DNA from: Zunongwangia endophytica
Lineage (GTDB): Bacteria > Bacteroidota > Bacteroidia > Flavobacteriales > Flavobacteriaceae
DNA: 64,000 bases
Assembly: GCF_030409505.1 (NCBI RefSeq)
Contig: NZ_JAUFPZ010000002.1
Span: forward strand, 4,222,501-4,286,500
Direction: 5' to 3'
In this document: positions 17,178 through 26,784 of the stretch, piece after piece
Position numbering within the stretch: the stretch's first letter is position 1
How the letters are laid out: each line of letters begins with the position of its first letter
Made by a program: the position numbers and the translations under genes
Notes under the pieces: model-generated
What the model was told of the DNA's origin: nothing
Database searches by the model: none
The model's input: the letters and a program-made list of their open reading frames with translations, nothing else

Positions 17178-18275
17178 CTAAAGGCTTAACAAAGGTAATT
17201 GTACTTCAAAACTCGTATGTGTTTTCCTGATTTCTGGTATTTTCCCTTGCAGCAATTGATATCTTTCTTTGATATTTTTTAAACCCATTCCAGTGCTTTT
17301 ATAGTCTATATTGATCGGCTGAAGGTTATTTTTCACGATAATTGATGCATCCTGGTCGCTCTCAATAGTTAAATACAAAGGTTGCTTTGCCGTAGCAATA
17401 TTGTGCTTAATGGCATTTTCCAGGAGCAGTTGTAAAGTTACCGGCGGTATCCCTTTGCGTTTATCCGCTTCATTGATATTTATGTTCAGGAACATTGTTT
17501 TTCCGTGGCGTATCTTAATCAAGTGGAAATACATTTCGACAAACTTCAACTCTTCCTCTAAAGCAATGATATCTTTTTTTCCGGTCGTTAAAATATAACG
17601 GTATACCCTGGAAAGGTTTGAAAGAAATTCCTGAGCATCCTTCGGATTGGTTTCAATCAATTGTGTGAGGATGCTGAAGTTATTAAATAAAAAGTGCGGG
17701 TCGAGTTGTAATTTCAGTATCTCCAGTTGCGACTGTAAAGCATTTTCTTTTAGTTGATGAGCGTGAAGCTCAAGTTTTTTACTTTCAATTACTTTAGCTT
17801 TCCAATTTTCAAAAAAGAAATAAGAATGGTAAAAACTATTTACAAAGGCAGCTATGATCATATTGACGACAAGATATTGCCTAAGTTCCAGGTCAGGGTT
17901 GGATTCTGATGTTTCGGGCCAAAAGATCGCATAAACAAAACTTTCAACATATAGCAAAAAAAACATTGCACCTATGACTACTAGGGTCGTGGCAAAAAAG
18001 TGCACTAAAATGTTGTCCCGCAAAATGAGGTGTTTATTTGCATAACGCGAAAGCAAATCAACAACCCCAAAAAGAACAGCATAGATAACCACACCAACCA
18101 GAATAGTCGTAAGAATTTCTATCCACTTTGCTTCCGTGTAAAAGTCCCACCAACTGCTTTTGGGGTTTAAAAGGTATTGTATAAGGTTAGCCAGACCTAA
18201 TGAAACCAGCACTGCACTCCAGTGGAAAAAAGGTTTCCACTGCTGATGAACCAGAGATGATGCCCTCTCCTTCAT
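17178..18275 (-). CDS. LytS/YehU-type sensor histidine kinase
   Basis: A 365-residue inner-membrane kinase. Four predicted spans (about 18-36, 52-72, 92-112, 133-155) are followed by a short coiled linker and the His_kinase domain of the LytS family with the phospho-acceptor in LQLDPHFLFNNF (His194). An HATPase domain follows with LLLENAIKHNI (N box) and GMGLKNIKERY (G box). Its ATG directly abuts the stop of the outer-membrane factor gene (0 bp), so it is co-transcribed with the efflux pump it may control. Confidence 0.92.
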   Translation of the reverse strand: MKERASSLVHQQWKPFFHWSAVLVSLGLANLIQYLLNPKSSWWDFYTEAKWIEILTTILVGVVIYAVLFGVVDLLSRYANKHLILRDNILVHFFATTLVVIGAMFFLLYVESFVYAIFWPETSESNPDLELRQYLVVNMIIAAFVNSFYHSYFFFENWKAKVIESKKLELHAHQLKENALQSQLEILKLQLDPHFLFNNFSILTQLIETNPKDAQEFLSNLSRVYRYILTTGKKDIIALEEELKFVEMYFHLIKIRHGKTMFLNININEADKRKGIPPVTLQLLLENAIKHNIATAKQPLYLTIESDQDASIIVKNNLQPINIDYKSTGMGLKNIKERYQLLQGKIPEIRKTHTSFEVQLPLLSL

Positions 18276-19679
18276 TTAATTACCTCCTAAAGATTTGTAT
18301 AAAGCAATGTAAGCATTTATTTCTTTCTGCATCGTCGCCGTATGTGCCAATTCCGTCTGCAAATAGCTTTGTTGTATGGTCAGGACTTCCAGATAATTAG
18401 CTTCTCCATATTTATAAAGAATCTGAGCATCTGTAATGGCCTGGTCCAATGCAGCTTTTCTGTTATTAACCTCTATCATTTGTTCTTTAATCCTTTTGAT
18501 ATTGCTCATAGCGGTACTTACTTCCTCTACGGCATTTATCACTGATTTCCTGAATTCGTGTACCGCTGCTTCTCGTTGATGCAATGCCTGCTCATAAGAC
18601 GACCTTATGCTTCTTTTATTAAAAATAGGCTGGGTTAACCCTGCCGTGGCGGTTCCAAATAGGGAAGTGGGAATAGAAAACCAATTGCTTGCTTTGATGG
18701 CATTTAGCCCACCTTGTGCTGTAATTTTCAGGCTTGGGTAAAAATCTGCTTTGGTAATACCCACTCTTGCATTGGCAGCCTGCAATACTAATTCCTGTTG
18801 TTTTACATCTGGTCGGTTTTGTAATATATCGGTCGGAACCCCCGTCACTAATGGGGCCAAAAATGCTGCTTTGGTCAAAGAATCTAAACGCTCTACTATA
18901 GCCGGGTAACTTCCAGCCAACGCTTGCAAAGCATTTTCCTGTGCTTTTATGCTGGCTTTTATTTCAGGGATCAACGCACGGGTTTCTGCCAGTTGTGCTT
19001 CAGATTGTCGGATCGCCAAAGAGCTTATATCTCCTACCTGATATTGCACTTGCAAGATGTTCAATGTTTCCTGCATACTTTTTTCTACTTCCTGCGTGAT
19101 GCGCAGTTGCTTGTCCAGGCCAAGCAAGTTATAATAAGCCTGAGCCGTTTGTGCAATTAGTTGTACACGTAAAGCTCTTCGGTTTTCAGCCTGACCTAAA
19201 TAGTTGGCTAAGGCTTCCTCTCGCTGTCTTTTTAATTTTCCCCAAAAATCGAGATCCCAAGACAATGAGGGAGCCAGGTTATATTCTTCAAATATGGAAC
19301 TTCCAGCGAACGAACCCGTCATACTATTTTTTGAAAGCCGTTGAACACCCGCACTAATTTGCAGATTGACTTCGGGAAGGTAATTGAGTTTTACGTTCTT
19401 TAAAACTGCTTCTGTAGCTAATAAATTTTCGGCAGCTATCAATAAATCAGGATTGTTTTCCAGGACATTATCTAATAAATCAATCAACTTATCATCATTA
19501 AAAAACTCCTTATAAGAAGGGATTTCTATTATGCTGCTATCAATTTCTGAAAGTGCTTCATCATAAGTATCCGGAATATTCAGTTTTGGACGCTGGTAAT
19601 CCTGAGTTATTTTACAAGACTGGACCAATACCATTAGAACTAGACCTGTAGAGATATTTTTTATCATTGAATTCTTCAT
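18276..19679 (-). CDS. TolC-like outer-membrane efflux lipoprotein
   Basis: A 467-residue outer-membrane factor of the NodT/OprM lipoprotein type (lipobox VQSC near residue 22). It has two OEP repeats: alpha-helical barrel segments such as NPDLLIAAENLLATEAVLKN and AVHEFRKSVINAVEEVSTAM, and the conserved PTDILQNRPDVKQQE. It forms the outer-membrane channel for the adjacent RND pump. It starts 3 bp after the pump gene stop. Confidence 0.93.
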   Translation of the reverse strand: MKNSMIKNISTGLVLMVLVQSCKITQDYQRPKLNIPDTYDEALSEIDSSIIEIPSYKEFFNDDKLIDLLDNVLENNPDLLIAAENLLATEAVLKNVKLNYLPEVNLQISAGVQRLSKNSMTGSFAGSSIFEEYNLAPSLSWDLDFWGKLKRQREEALANYLGQAENRRALRVQLIAQTAQAYYNLLGLDKQLRITQEVEKSMQETLNILQVQYQVGDISSLAIRQSEAQLAETRALIPEIKASIKAQENALQALAGSYPAIVERLDSLTKAAFLAPLVTGVPTDILQNRPDVKQQELVLQAANARVGITKADFYPSLKITAQGGLNAIKASNWFSIPTSLFGTATAGLTQPIFNKRSIRSSYEQALHQREAAVHEFRKSVINAVEEVSTAMSNIKRIKEQMIEVNNRKAALDQAITDAQILYKYGEANYLEVLTIQQSYLQTELAHTATMQKEINAYIALYKSLGGN

Positions 19680-19682
19680 CGG

Positions 19683-22600
19683 TTATGCGTTTTGGTTACC
19701 GGAAATTTTCTCCTGTAAGCTTTGGAAAATCATGTACAAAACAGGAACTATCAATACGCCGAGAAGAACCCCGCTTACCATTCCTCCGGCAGCACTGATA
19801 CTGATGGATTTATTGCCGATTGCCGTTCCTCCTTTGGCAAACATTAGCGGTATCAATCCCACAACAAAAGCTAATGAGGTCATCAAAATAGGGCGTAGGC
19901 GCATTTTGGCTCCCGCAATTCCAGCATCGAAAATGGACAGTCCTGCCTTGCGTTGTTGCAGGGCAAATTCCACAATCAGAATGGCATTTTTGGCTAATAA
20001 GCCCATCAGCATAATCAGCGCGATCTGCACGTAAATATTATTGTCGAGCCCCGCAAAACCGGTCGCGATAAAAACGCCCAGCACTCCAGTAGGAAGCGAC
20101 AGTATCACAGGCAGTGGCAACAGGTAACTTTCATATTGACCCGCAAGCAGGAAGTAAATAAAGAGGATACTCAAACTGAAAATGAAAATCATTTGAGAGC
20201 CTGACTTTTTTTCCTGTAAGCTTAGTCCGTTGTACTCATATCCATAACCCTTTGGCAATTCTTGGTTAAGAACTTCATCTACAGCATTCATTATTTTTCC
20301 TGTACTGGCATCACCTGCGGAATTCACATTTACCGATATACTGTTGTAGAGATTATAGCGGCTGATGTTCTGTGGGCCAAATACTTTTTTAAGTGTTATC
20401 AAAGTGGAAATCGGCACCATTTGATTCAGGTTATTTCGAACCATAATATTTGCCAGAGAAGTTTCGTCTCTCCTGTAATCGGCTTCAGAACGTACGTTTA
20501 CCCGGTAAAGCCTTCCAAAGCGTATAAAATCGGTTGTTTGTGAACCCGTCAAATACAGTTGCAAAGCATCCATTACTTCTTTAGGAGTTAATCCCAGTTG
20601 CTGTGCTTTGTCTTCATCAAGTTTTACCTCATATTGCGGATAATCGCTGCGAAAACTGGTAAATGCGGTACTAATTTCAGGACGCTTGTTTAAGGCATCA
20701 ATGACTTTTCTGCTTACCTTTTCAAAATCTATGATATCACCGGAAGTTCTATCCTGCAAAACAAACTCTACACCACCTGTCGTTCCGAAGCCTTCGACCG
20801 CAGGATTACGGAAGACCATTAGTTCGCCCTTTATTTTATTTTTCAGTGAAGACTCAATTTTATGCATCACCTTATTGATGTCTGATACTGCACCCCGGTC
20901 TTCTGGTTTTTTAAGGGTAATAAAGCCCATTGCGGAATTGGGAGAGGCCCCTGATGAAAACATACTAAAACCAGAAACGGTACTGACACTTTTTACTTCC
21001 GGTAATGCTGAAATGATTTTTGTAGCCTTTTCCATTTCTGCCGTAATAAACTGCAGGTTCGCACCAGTTTGCAGGTTCACCGCAAAGCTCAGATTGTTAT
21101 CATCTTCTGCAGGAATAAATCCTTTTTGTGCATTGTTCATCAAAAAGAAGGCTACGAAAGAAACCAATGATAATGCTCCTATGGCAATAACTTTTTTCAT
21201 TCCTAAAAACCTTACTGCCCTTATATATTTATCTGTGAGCCGCTCAAAACTGGCATTGAATGCATCAGAGAAGCGCTGGGTAAATTTCTTTTTTTCTCCC
21301 CCTTCTTCGTTATGATGATTTCTTAATAATAAAGCACACAGGGCCGGACTCAGGGTAAGGGCATTTACGGCAGAAATCAATATGGCAATAACTAAGGTAT
21401 AAGAGAACTGCCTGTAGAATATACCGGCAGGTCCTTCCATAAACCCTACCGGCAAAAATACGGCTGCATTGACTAGTGTGATGGAAATAATGGCTCCGCT
21501 GATTTCGCTCATAGCTGAAATTGTGGCATTTTTTGCCGATTCCCCGGTTTGCTGCATCTTGGCGTGTACCGCTTCAACAACCACAATGGCGTCGTCCACT
21601 ACGATACCGATAGCCAGTACCAGGGCGAACAGCGTCAATACATTAACCGAAAACCCGATGAGATAGATGAAAAAGAAGGTACCAATAATGGACACCGGAA
21701 CCGCTATGGCAGGGATAATGGTGGAGCGGAAGTCCTGAAGAAAAACCAATACCACAATGAATACCAGGAGGAAGGCTTCTATTAGCGTGGATTTCATCTG
21801 AGAAACAGACGTGTCTAAGCGATCTTTCATATTTTGGATAAGATCGTATTTGATACCATCAGGAGCATTATTTTGAAAACGATCCAATGATTTTTTTACT
21901 TCAACGGCAATGTTATTGGCATTGGAGCCACTGGCCTGAATAACAGCAAATACAATAGAAGGCATTCCATCGGTATAGGTATCACTCGAATAATTAGATA
22001 GTCCAAACTCAATACGGGCAATATCTCCCAAACGTAAAACAGCACCATCGGTTTTTGAACGGAGAATGATCTTTTCAAATTCTTCAGGCGTATTGAGTTT
22101 GCCTTTATAACGCAAGGTGTATTGTAACGAAGCGTCACTTTCTTCGCCCAGAGTTCCCGGTGAGGCTTCAAAACTATATTGCTGTATGGCAGTTTCCACA
22201 TCAGCAGGAACTAAGCCATAAGACGATAACTTGACGGGGTTAAGCCAAATACGCACCGAATATTCTTTGGAACCAAATAAGCTCACATTACCCACACCAG
22301 GAATACGTTTTAACTCGGGAACAAGGTTTATTTCTGCATAATTGGAAAGAAAACCCTCATCATATTTTTCGGGCTTTTCGCTGTTGACATTCACAATCAT
22401 CAAATAGCTTGACTGCTGTTTGGTGGTTGTTAGGCCAAGACGGATTACTTCCTGTGGTAGTTGAGCATTAATTTGTGCCACTCGATTTTGTACGTTGACG
22501 GCAGCCTGATCGGGATCGACGCCTTGTTTGAAAATAATGGTCGTAGAGAAGCTTCCGTCGTTTGCGGCACTGGAGGTCATATACTGCATATTTTCCACCC

Positions 22601-22811
22601 CATTAATGGCTTGCTCTAAAGGCGTAATAACCGAGCGAATGACACTTTCAGCGTTAGCCCCTGGGTATGTGCCTGATACGAATACCGTAGGCGGTGCGAT
22701 ATCGGGAAACTGGGTCATTGGAATGCGCATTAACCCCAAAATTCCTAAAAGCACCAGGATGATTGAGATCACTGTAGCGAGTACAGGTCTTTTTATAATC
22801 TTGTTTAACAT
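19683..22811 (-). CDS. RND efflux pump, AcrB/HAE1 type
   Basis: A 1042-residue inner-membrane proton antiporter for hydrophobic drugs or toxic organics. It starts MLNKIIKRPVLATVISIILV, has two repeats of six spans with large periplasmic porter domains, and keeps the TM4 proton-relay acidic pair in GIVVDDAIVVVEAV. The HAE1 length and absence of metal-binding methionine clusters point to organic substrates rather than metals. It lies 13 bp downstream of the adaptor gene. Confidence 0.95.
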   Translation of the reverse strand: MLNKIIKRPVLATVISIILVLLGILGLMRIPMTQFPDIAPPTVFVSGTYPGANAESVIRSVITPLEQAINGVENMQYMTSSAANDGSFSTTIIFKQGVDPDQAAVNVQNRVAQINAQLPQEVIRLGLTTTKQQSSYLMIVNVNSEKPEKYDEGFLSNYAEINLVPELKRIPGVGNVSLFGSKEYSVRIWLNPVKLSSYGLVPADVETAIQQYSFEASPGTLGEESDASLQYTLRYKGKLNTPEEFEKIILRSKTDGAVLRLGDIARIEFGLSNYSSDTYTDGMPSIVFAVIQASGSNANNIAVEVKKSLDRFQNNAPDGIKYDLIQNMKDRLDTSVSQMKSTLIEAFLLVFIVVLVFLQDFRSTIIPAIAVPVSIIGTFFFIYLIGFSVNVLTLFALVLAIGIVVDDAIVVVEAVHAKMQQTGESAKNATISAMSEISGAIISITLVNAAVFLPVGFMEGPAGIFYRQFSYTLVIAILISAVNALTLSPALCALLLRNHHNEEGGEKKKFTQRFSDAFNASFERLTDKYIRAVRFLGMKKVIAIGALSLVSFVAFFLMNNAQKGFIPAEDDNNLSFAVNLQTGANLQFITAEMEKATKIISALPEVKSVSTVSGFSMFSSGASPNSAMGFITLKKPEDRGAVSDINKVMHKIESSLKNKIKGELMVFRNPAVEGFGTTGGVEFVLQDRTSGDIIDFEKVSRKVIDALNKRPEISTAFTSFRSDYPQYEVKLDEDKAQQLGLTPKEVMDALQLYLTGSQTTDFIRFGRLYRVNVRSEADYRRDETSLANIMVRNNLNQMVPISTLITLKKVFGPQNISRYNLYNSISVNVNSAGDASTGKIMNAVDEVLNQELPKGYGYEYNGLSLQEKKSGSQMIFIFSLSILFIYFLLAGQYESYLLPLPVILSLPTGVLGVFIATGFAGLDNNIYVQIALIMLMGLLAKNAILIVEFALQQRKAGLSIFDAGIAGAKMRLRPILMTSLAFVVGLIPLMFAKGGTAIGNKSISISAAGGMVSGVLLGVLIVPVLYMIFQSLQEKISGNQNA

Positions 22812-22824
22812 TTTTTACCGGATC

Positions 22825-23964
22825 TTAGGGGTTGGTTTTTGGAGTTATGGTGGCATTTTCAGGAACTGATGCCAGTTCATTGGCGATAATTCGGTTGCCG
22901 GGATTAAAGCCAGATTTTACAATATAAAAATCCCCTGATTTCACATAATCCTTCAAGGCTACACGTTGCATTTGGTTAGATTTGTCCAGTAGGCCTACCA
23001 TAAGTTTGTCCTGTAATTCATAGGTTGCCAGAAGCGGAATCTTATAAACGTTGTGTTCTGTTGTTTTTAAAACAATCCTTCCTGTATTTCCGGTTCTTAA
23101 CAAGCCCTCCGGATTGAGAAATGAGGCACGAAGCATCACGGAACCTGTGGTCGGATCGAATTGTCCGTCCATCATATCTATTTTACCCTGATGCTTGTAA
23201 AGGCTTCCATCTGCGAGTAACAGGCTTACATCCTGAAAACTTTTCAGTTTCTCTAGTAAGTTTTCACCCGAACGATTGGCATTGATTTTCAGGATTTCAT
23301 TTTCTGGAAGCGAGAAATAGGCATAGATTTCGCTCACCTGCGAAAGGGTGGTCAGCGGCTGGGTGTCATTAGGCCCTACAAGAGCTCCCTGACGGTTGGG
23401 AATACGACCTATATAACCACTTACCGGGGCTTTCACTACTGTAAATCCAAGATTAACATCAGCAGAAGCGACCAGGGCCTGCTGTTGATTGACGGCTGCT
23501 TTAGCATTTTCATAAGTGGCTTTAGCCTTTTGATATTGAAAATCGGCGACCACCTTGTTTTCGCTAAGGATTTTATATTTGTCTAGTTCAAGTTGTGCGG
23601 ATTCCAATTGCGATTTTGCCATAGACAAAGCGGCCAACGCGTTATTTTTTTGTTCGCGATATACACTTGCGTTGATATGAAATAAAGTTTGCCCTTGGTT
23701 TACGTAAGCCCCTTCGTCCACTAAGATCTTATCAATATAACCACTGATCTGTGGGCGGATTTGGATGTTATCTTTTCCCTGTAAACTTGCCGGGAATGAT
23801 TTCTCAATGACGGCATCAGAGGGCTGTAGGGTTATTAGCTCTGCCTGCATTGCTTCAGCTTGTTGTTCTGGTTCACTGTTGGAGTTTTTACAGCTTTGAA
23901 TGAAAAATAGCACTGTTAACAACCAAAGCAGCATATTTTGTTTTTTATGCGTTAAGCACTTCAT
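22825..23964 (-). CDS. RND periplasmic adaptor lipoprotein
   Basis: About 379 residues when started at the ATG at 23964. A start at 23994 would add a charged 10-residue extension before the lipoprotein signal (lipobox IQSC). It contains the split lipoyl/barrel-sandwich domain (IRPQISGYIDKILVDEGAYV), a helical hairpin (AALSMAKSQLESAQLELDKY) and the second lipoyl half (VVKAPVSGYIGRIPNRQG). It bridges pump and outer-membrane factor. It is first in the efflux operon; a TetR-like remnant lies upstream. Confidence 0.93.
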   Translation of the reverse strand: MKCLTHKKQNMLLWLLTVLFFIQSCKNSNSEPEQQAEAMQAELITLQPSDAVIEKSFPASLQGKDNIQIRPQISGYIDKILVDEGAYVNQGQTLFHINASVYREQKNNALAALSMAKSQLESAQLELDKYKILSENKVVADFQYQKAKATYENAKAAVNQQQALVASADVNLGFTVVKAPVSGYIGRIPNRQGALVGPNDTQPLTTLSQVSEIYAYFSLPENEILKINANRSGENLLEKLKSFQDVSLLLADGSLYKHQGKIDMMDGQFDPTTGSVMLRASFLNPEGLLRTGNTGRIVLKTTEHNVYKIPLLATYELQDKLMVGLLDKSNQMQRVALKDYVKSGDFYIVKSGFNPGNRIIANELASVPENATITPKTNP

Positions 23965-24200
23965 TTGCTTTTTTTTGACGATTATCCACGCCAAAACTAG
24001 AGTCCTTTCCTGGTTATATTGGGCGTAATCTTATTGAAGTGCGGAAATTGAAAACTGAAATGCAGATATTGGGAAGTAAGCTTTTCTTTTTGAATTACTT
24101 TTCTAAGTATTTAACTTTTAAAAAAACGAAAATATTATTTTAAATTCATTGAAATTATTTCGGAGGAAAATAGTTTACTATCTTTATCAAGACGAATCAA

Positions 24201-24245
24201 ATGAATTCAATTTTAAAGTTCACAGATCGTCAACATGAAAAATAG
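24201..24245 (+). pseudogene. Possible TetR regulator N-terminal remnant
   Basis: A 14-codon frame MNSILKFTDRQHEK ends in TAG. It resembles the first residues of flavobacterial TetR regulators (FTDRQ followed by helix 1), divergent from and upstream of the RND adaptor gene, where a TetR repressor is commonly found. The HTH itself is gone. The match is short, so the call is tentative. Confidence 0.3.
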
Positions 24246-24316
24246 ACACTAGCATTTATGGGGCTTTACAGACAGCGGTGAATCCTGCCGAGGTCACTTT
24301 TGAAGAAGATAAATGA
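24237..24316 (+). pseudogene. C-terminal fragment of unknown protein
   Basis: An open frame without start reads IYGALQTAVNPAEVTFEEDK and ends at TGA 24314-24316, five bases before a terminator hairpin. A coding-like tail followed by a terminator suggests the end of a gene whose body was deleted. The family was not recognised. Confidence 0.3.
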
Positions 24317-24320
24317 TTAC

Positions 24321-24357
24321 AAAACCACGCAAATCCTAGGAATTGTGTGGTTTTTTT
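24321..24357 (+). terminator. Rho-independent terminator
   Basis: An AACCACGCAA / TTGTGTGGTT stem (one G-T pair) around an ATCCTAGGAA loop is followed by seven T. It directly follows the orphan C-terminal fragment. Confidence 0.65.
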
Positions 24358-25143
24358 AGTTTTGTCTATTTTCAAAGAATATAATATTCGCAAATCCAAT
24401 ACATTTATTTTAGATTCCAGGAGTTATATTGAAACTAAGCCAATCTCCAATCCTCTCTGTATGCGGCTATATTTGCAGGGCCTTATCTCATTAGAGATGT
24501 TAAAAGAAAAATGAAATATAAGGTATTTCATTTATTAATCTTTATCCTGTATGGCCGCACCTTATTAATATATTGCACAACATTTATCTGTAGCACATTT
24601 ACAATTTTTCAGATTATAAAAATGAAGAGCGATCAGGATGACGGTAGGTAAACAAATAAACCACTCTTTTAGGTATTCGGTTTGAAGTGATTCATCCATG
24701 ATGGTGAGGGATAAATATCCAATTTTTCCACAGTGCAATTTTAATCCAGTATCTATTTGCATTTTGAATGCGTGAATTATTGCTGTAAAAGAGATAATTA
24801 AAAACAAATAATCTATAACTCCCACTAAGCAGTTTTCCCTTTAAAACTCGTAAAATAATGGGCTTTAAGTGTAAGTTAGAATGGAGCAGCTATGCGATGT
24901 ATCAAGCAAAAACTACTGGATATTATTTCAATTCACCTTTAATTTTTAGAACCATGTTTTAGGCGATTTCATTCAAAAAGTGCGCTAAAATAATGATTCG
25001 TTTTCCTTAATGAAAAATGGTCGCAATATGCTTATGCACATTAGATTATGGAAAAATATTATTTGAGCTAAGAATTTTTAGATAATAACGAACAAATCTA
25101 ATTTAACCTCTAGTTAATATAAACTAGTAAAAAACAGATTATA
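24358..25143. other. Mostly non-coding spacer
   Basis: Apart from the doubtful small ORF at 24565-24825 I see no gene here. The segment upstream of the phosphatase pseudogene is AT-rich. It includes the dyad CTAGTT-N6-AACTAG at 25110-25127, which could be part of the promoter region. Confidence 0.4.
24565..24825 (-). CDS. Small hypothetical membrane protein with Cys-rich tail
   Basis: An 86-residue frame with two hydrophobic segments (about 5-20 and 55-70) and a C terminus CKCATDKCC that could bind metal. I do not recognise the family, and the surroundings hold decayed sequence, so this may be a fragment rather than a live gene. Confidence 0.35.
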   Translation of the reverse strand: MGVIDYLFLIISFTAIIHAFKMQIDTGLKLHCGKIGYLSLTIMDESLQTEYLKEWFICLPTVILIALHFYNLKNCKCATDKCCAIY

Positions 25144-25144
25144 T

Positions 25145-25167
25145 TTAACGCAACTAAAATGCGTTAA
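25145..25167 (+). promoter_or_regulatory. Putative Zur operator, phosphatase promoter
   Basis: A 23-bp near-palindrome with core GCAACTAAAATGC flanked by TTAAC and GTTAA (9-bp perfect arms 25144-25152 and 25160-25168). It shares 19 of 23 positions with the site before the CobW gene and 19 and 18 with the two sites before the lipoprotein gene at 29480. It ends directly at the ATG of the phosphatase gene. Zur is proposed because a Fur-family gene and CobW lie inside the cluster. Confidence 0.55.
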
Positions 25168-26579
25168 ATGAAAAGAAGAGATTTTTTTAAAAACAGTAGC
25201 TTTTTTGCTTTTGGAAGCCTTATAAGCCAATTTCATCCAGATATTTTGATGAAAGGCGAAAATAATTTCAATTCTAAAAAGGCAAAGAATGTCATATTCA
25301 TGGTAAGTGACGGGATGAGTACGGGTACTATGAAGATGGCAGATAGGCTTTTGCAAATTAAGAATGGAAAAGGAAGTTACTGGTTAGATTTATATCGTGA
25401 GGAAAAAATAAGTAGGGCCTTAATGGATACAGCTTCTGCGGACTCGTTGGTAACTGATTCTGCTGCGGGGAGCTCGTCATGGGGTGGTGGAAAGCGAGTG
25501 CCTAATGGATCATTAAATATTTCGGCAAATGGTGAAGAACACTTGCCGATTCTTCAGAAATTTAAGAAATCTGGAAAAAAAGTAGGTTGCGTGACTACGG
25601 TACCGATTACTCATGCTACGCCAGCAGGTTTTTCTGTGATGCAAAAGGAGCGTGGAGATCAAGAGGCTATCGCTTTAAAATATCTTGATCTGGAATTTGA
25701 TGTGATGATGGGTGGAGGTAACGAATATTTTTCTTCAGATAGAAGAGCAGACGGAAAGAATGTTTACGCAAGTTTTAAACAGAAAGACTTTTCTGTTTTT
25801 AGAAATCGGAAAGATTTAATCGAATCGAAATCAGAACAAAAATCCTTGGAGTTTTTGCTGATGGCGGACTACCATATGCATTGGATAGATCGAATGATCA
25901 TGAATTAGAAAAATCAACCCCAACGTTAGCTGAAATGTCTAAATATGCAATCAGGCATCTTTCTCAAAAAAATGAAGCAGGTTTTGTTTTACAGATTGAA
26001 GGCGGGAAAGTTGATTGGGCTGCACATGCTAATGATGCAGCAGCTTTACTTTACGATCAAATTGCATTTGATGAAGCAATTAAAGAAGTTATGGATTTTG
26101 CTGAAGCAGATGGTGAAACTTTGGTAATTATTACAACAGACCACGGAAACGCCAATCCCGGTCTTATTAAAAGTCACGAAGTGGATAAAAATTTCAGCCA
26201 TTTGCAAAATTTCACACATACTAATGATTGGTTGCTTCAGCAAATTAAAAGAAGTGCGAATTCTTTTTCATCCATTCGTGAAATTGTAGCTAATGCCAAT
26301 GGAGATAAGACGATTACTGAAGAAGAAGCCAAAGTATTACTGAATTATTACAATAAGAATAACGGTGGCTTATATAATACAGGGAATCTGCCTTACGTTC
26401 CGATTGCTGAAATGCAAAAGAAGTACACTTCTATAGGATGGATAAGTATGGATCACTCTGGAGATTATGTAGAGTAGGCAGCTTTTGGACCTGGAAGCGA
26501 CCAGCTCAAACCTTTCGTTAAAAATTATGAACTTCATGATTTTATGCTACAATCTGCTGAAGTTGAAGATAACTTTTGA
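25168..26579 (+). pseudogene. Alkaline phosphatase, frameshift plus amber codon
   Basis: The product would be an exported PhoA-superfamily alkaline phosphatase. The start MKRRDFFKNSSFFAFGSL is a Tat-like signal; VIFMVSDGMSTGTMKMAD carries the first metal Asp and TDSAAGSS the nucleophile Ser. Later pieces give GGKVDWAAHAND, TTDHGN and MDHSGDYVE. Losing one G near 25849 throws the frame out at EFLLMADYH; the true continuation (GVFADGGLPYALDRSNDHEL) is in another frame and is open from 25881. A second lesion is an in-frame TAG at 26475-26477, after which the frame runs on (AAFGPGSDQLKPF) to TGA 26577-26579. Two independent lesions make this a pseudogene unless both are sequence errors. Confidence 0.85.
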
Positions 26580-26784
26580 TCTTAACGAAGAGTATATCAA
26601 GATTTTATTATCATGAGTATTATATCTTGATATACTAACTGAAAAGATTTTAATGAAAAATTTAAAAAGTAGAAGGGTTTCTTGAAATACTTTACTTTTC
26701 ATTTAAAAATAACCGGCGAAGGTGGTCGAGTAATAATCACAAAACCAACCATATATATAACTTCACCGGCATTTTAAAGATGAT

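Noticed and set aside
20686..21315. 209-residue open frame antisense to the RND pump gene
   Set aside because: It lies fully inside the pump gene with all RND motifs on the other strand; a shadow frame.
26712..26772. CCGGCGAAG / CTTCACCGG terminator candidate
   Set aside because: It has a mismatch in a 9-bp stem and a loop of about 40 nt, too weak to call.
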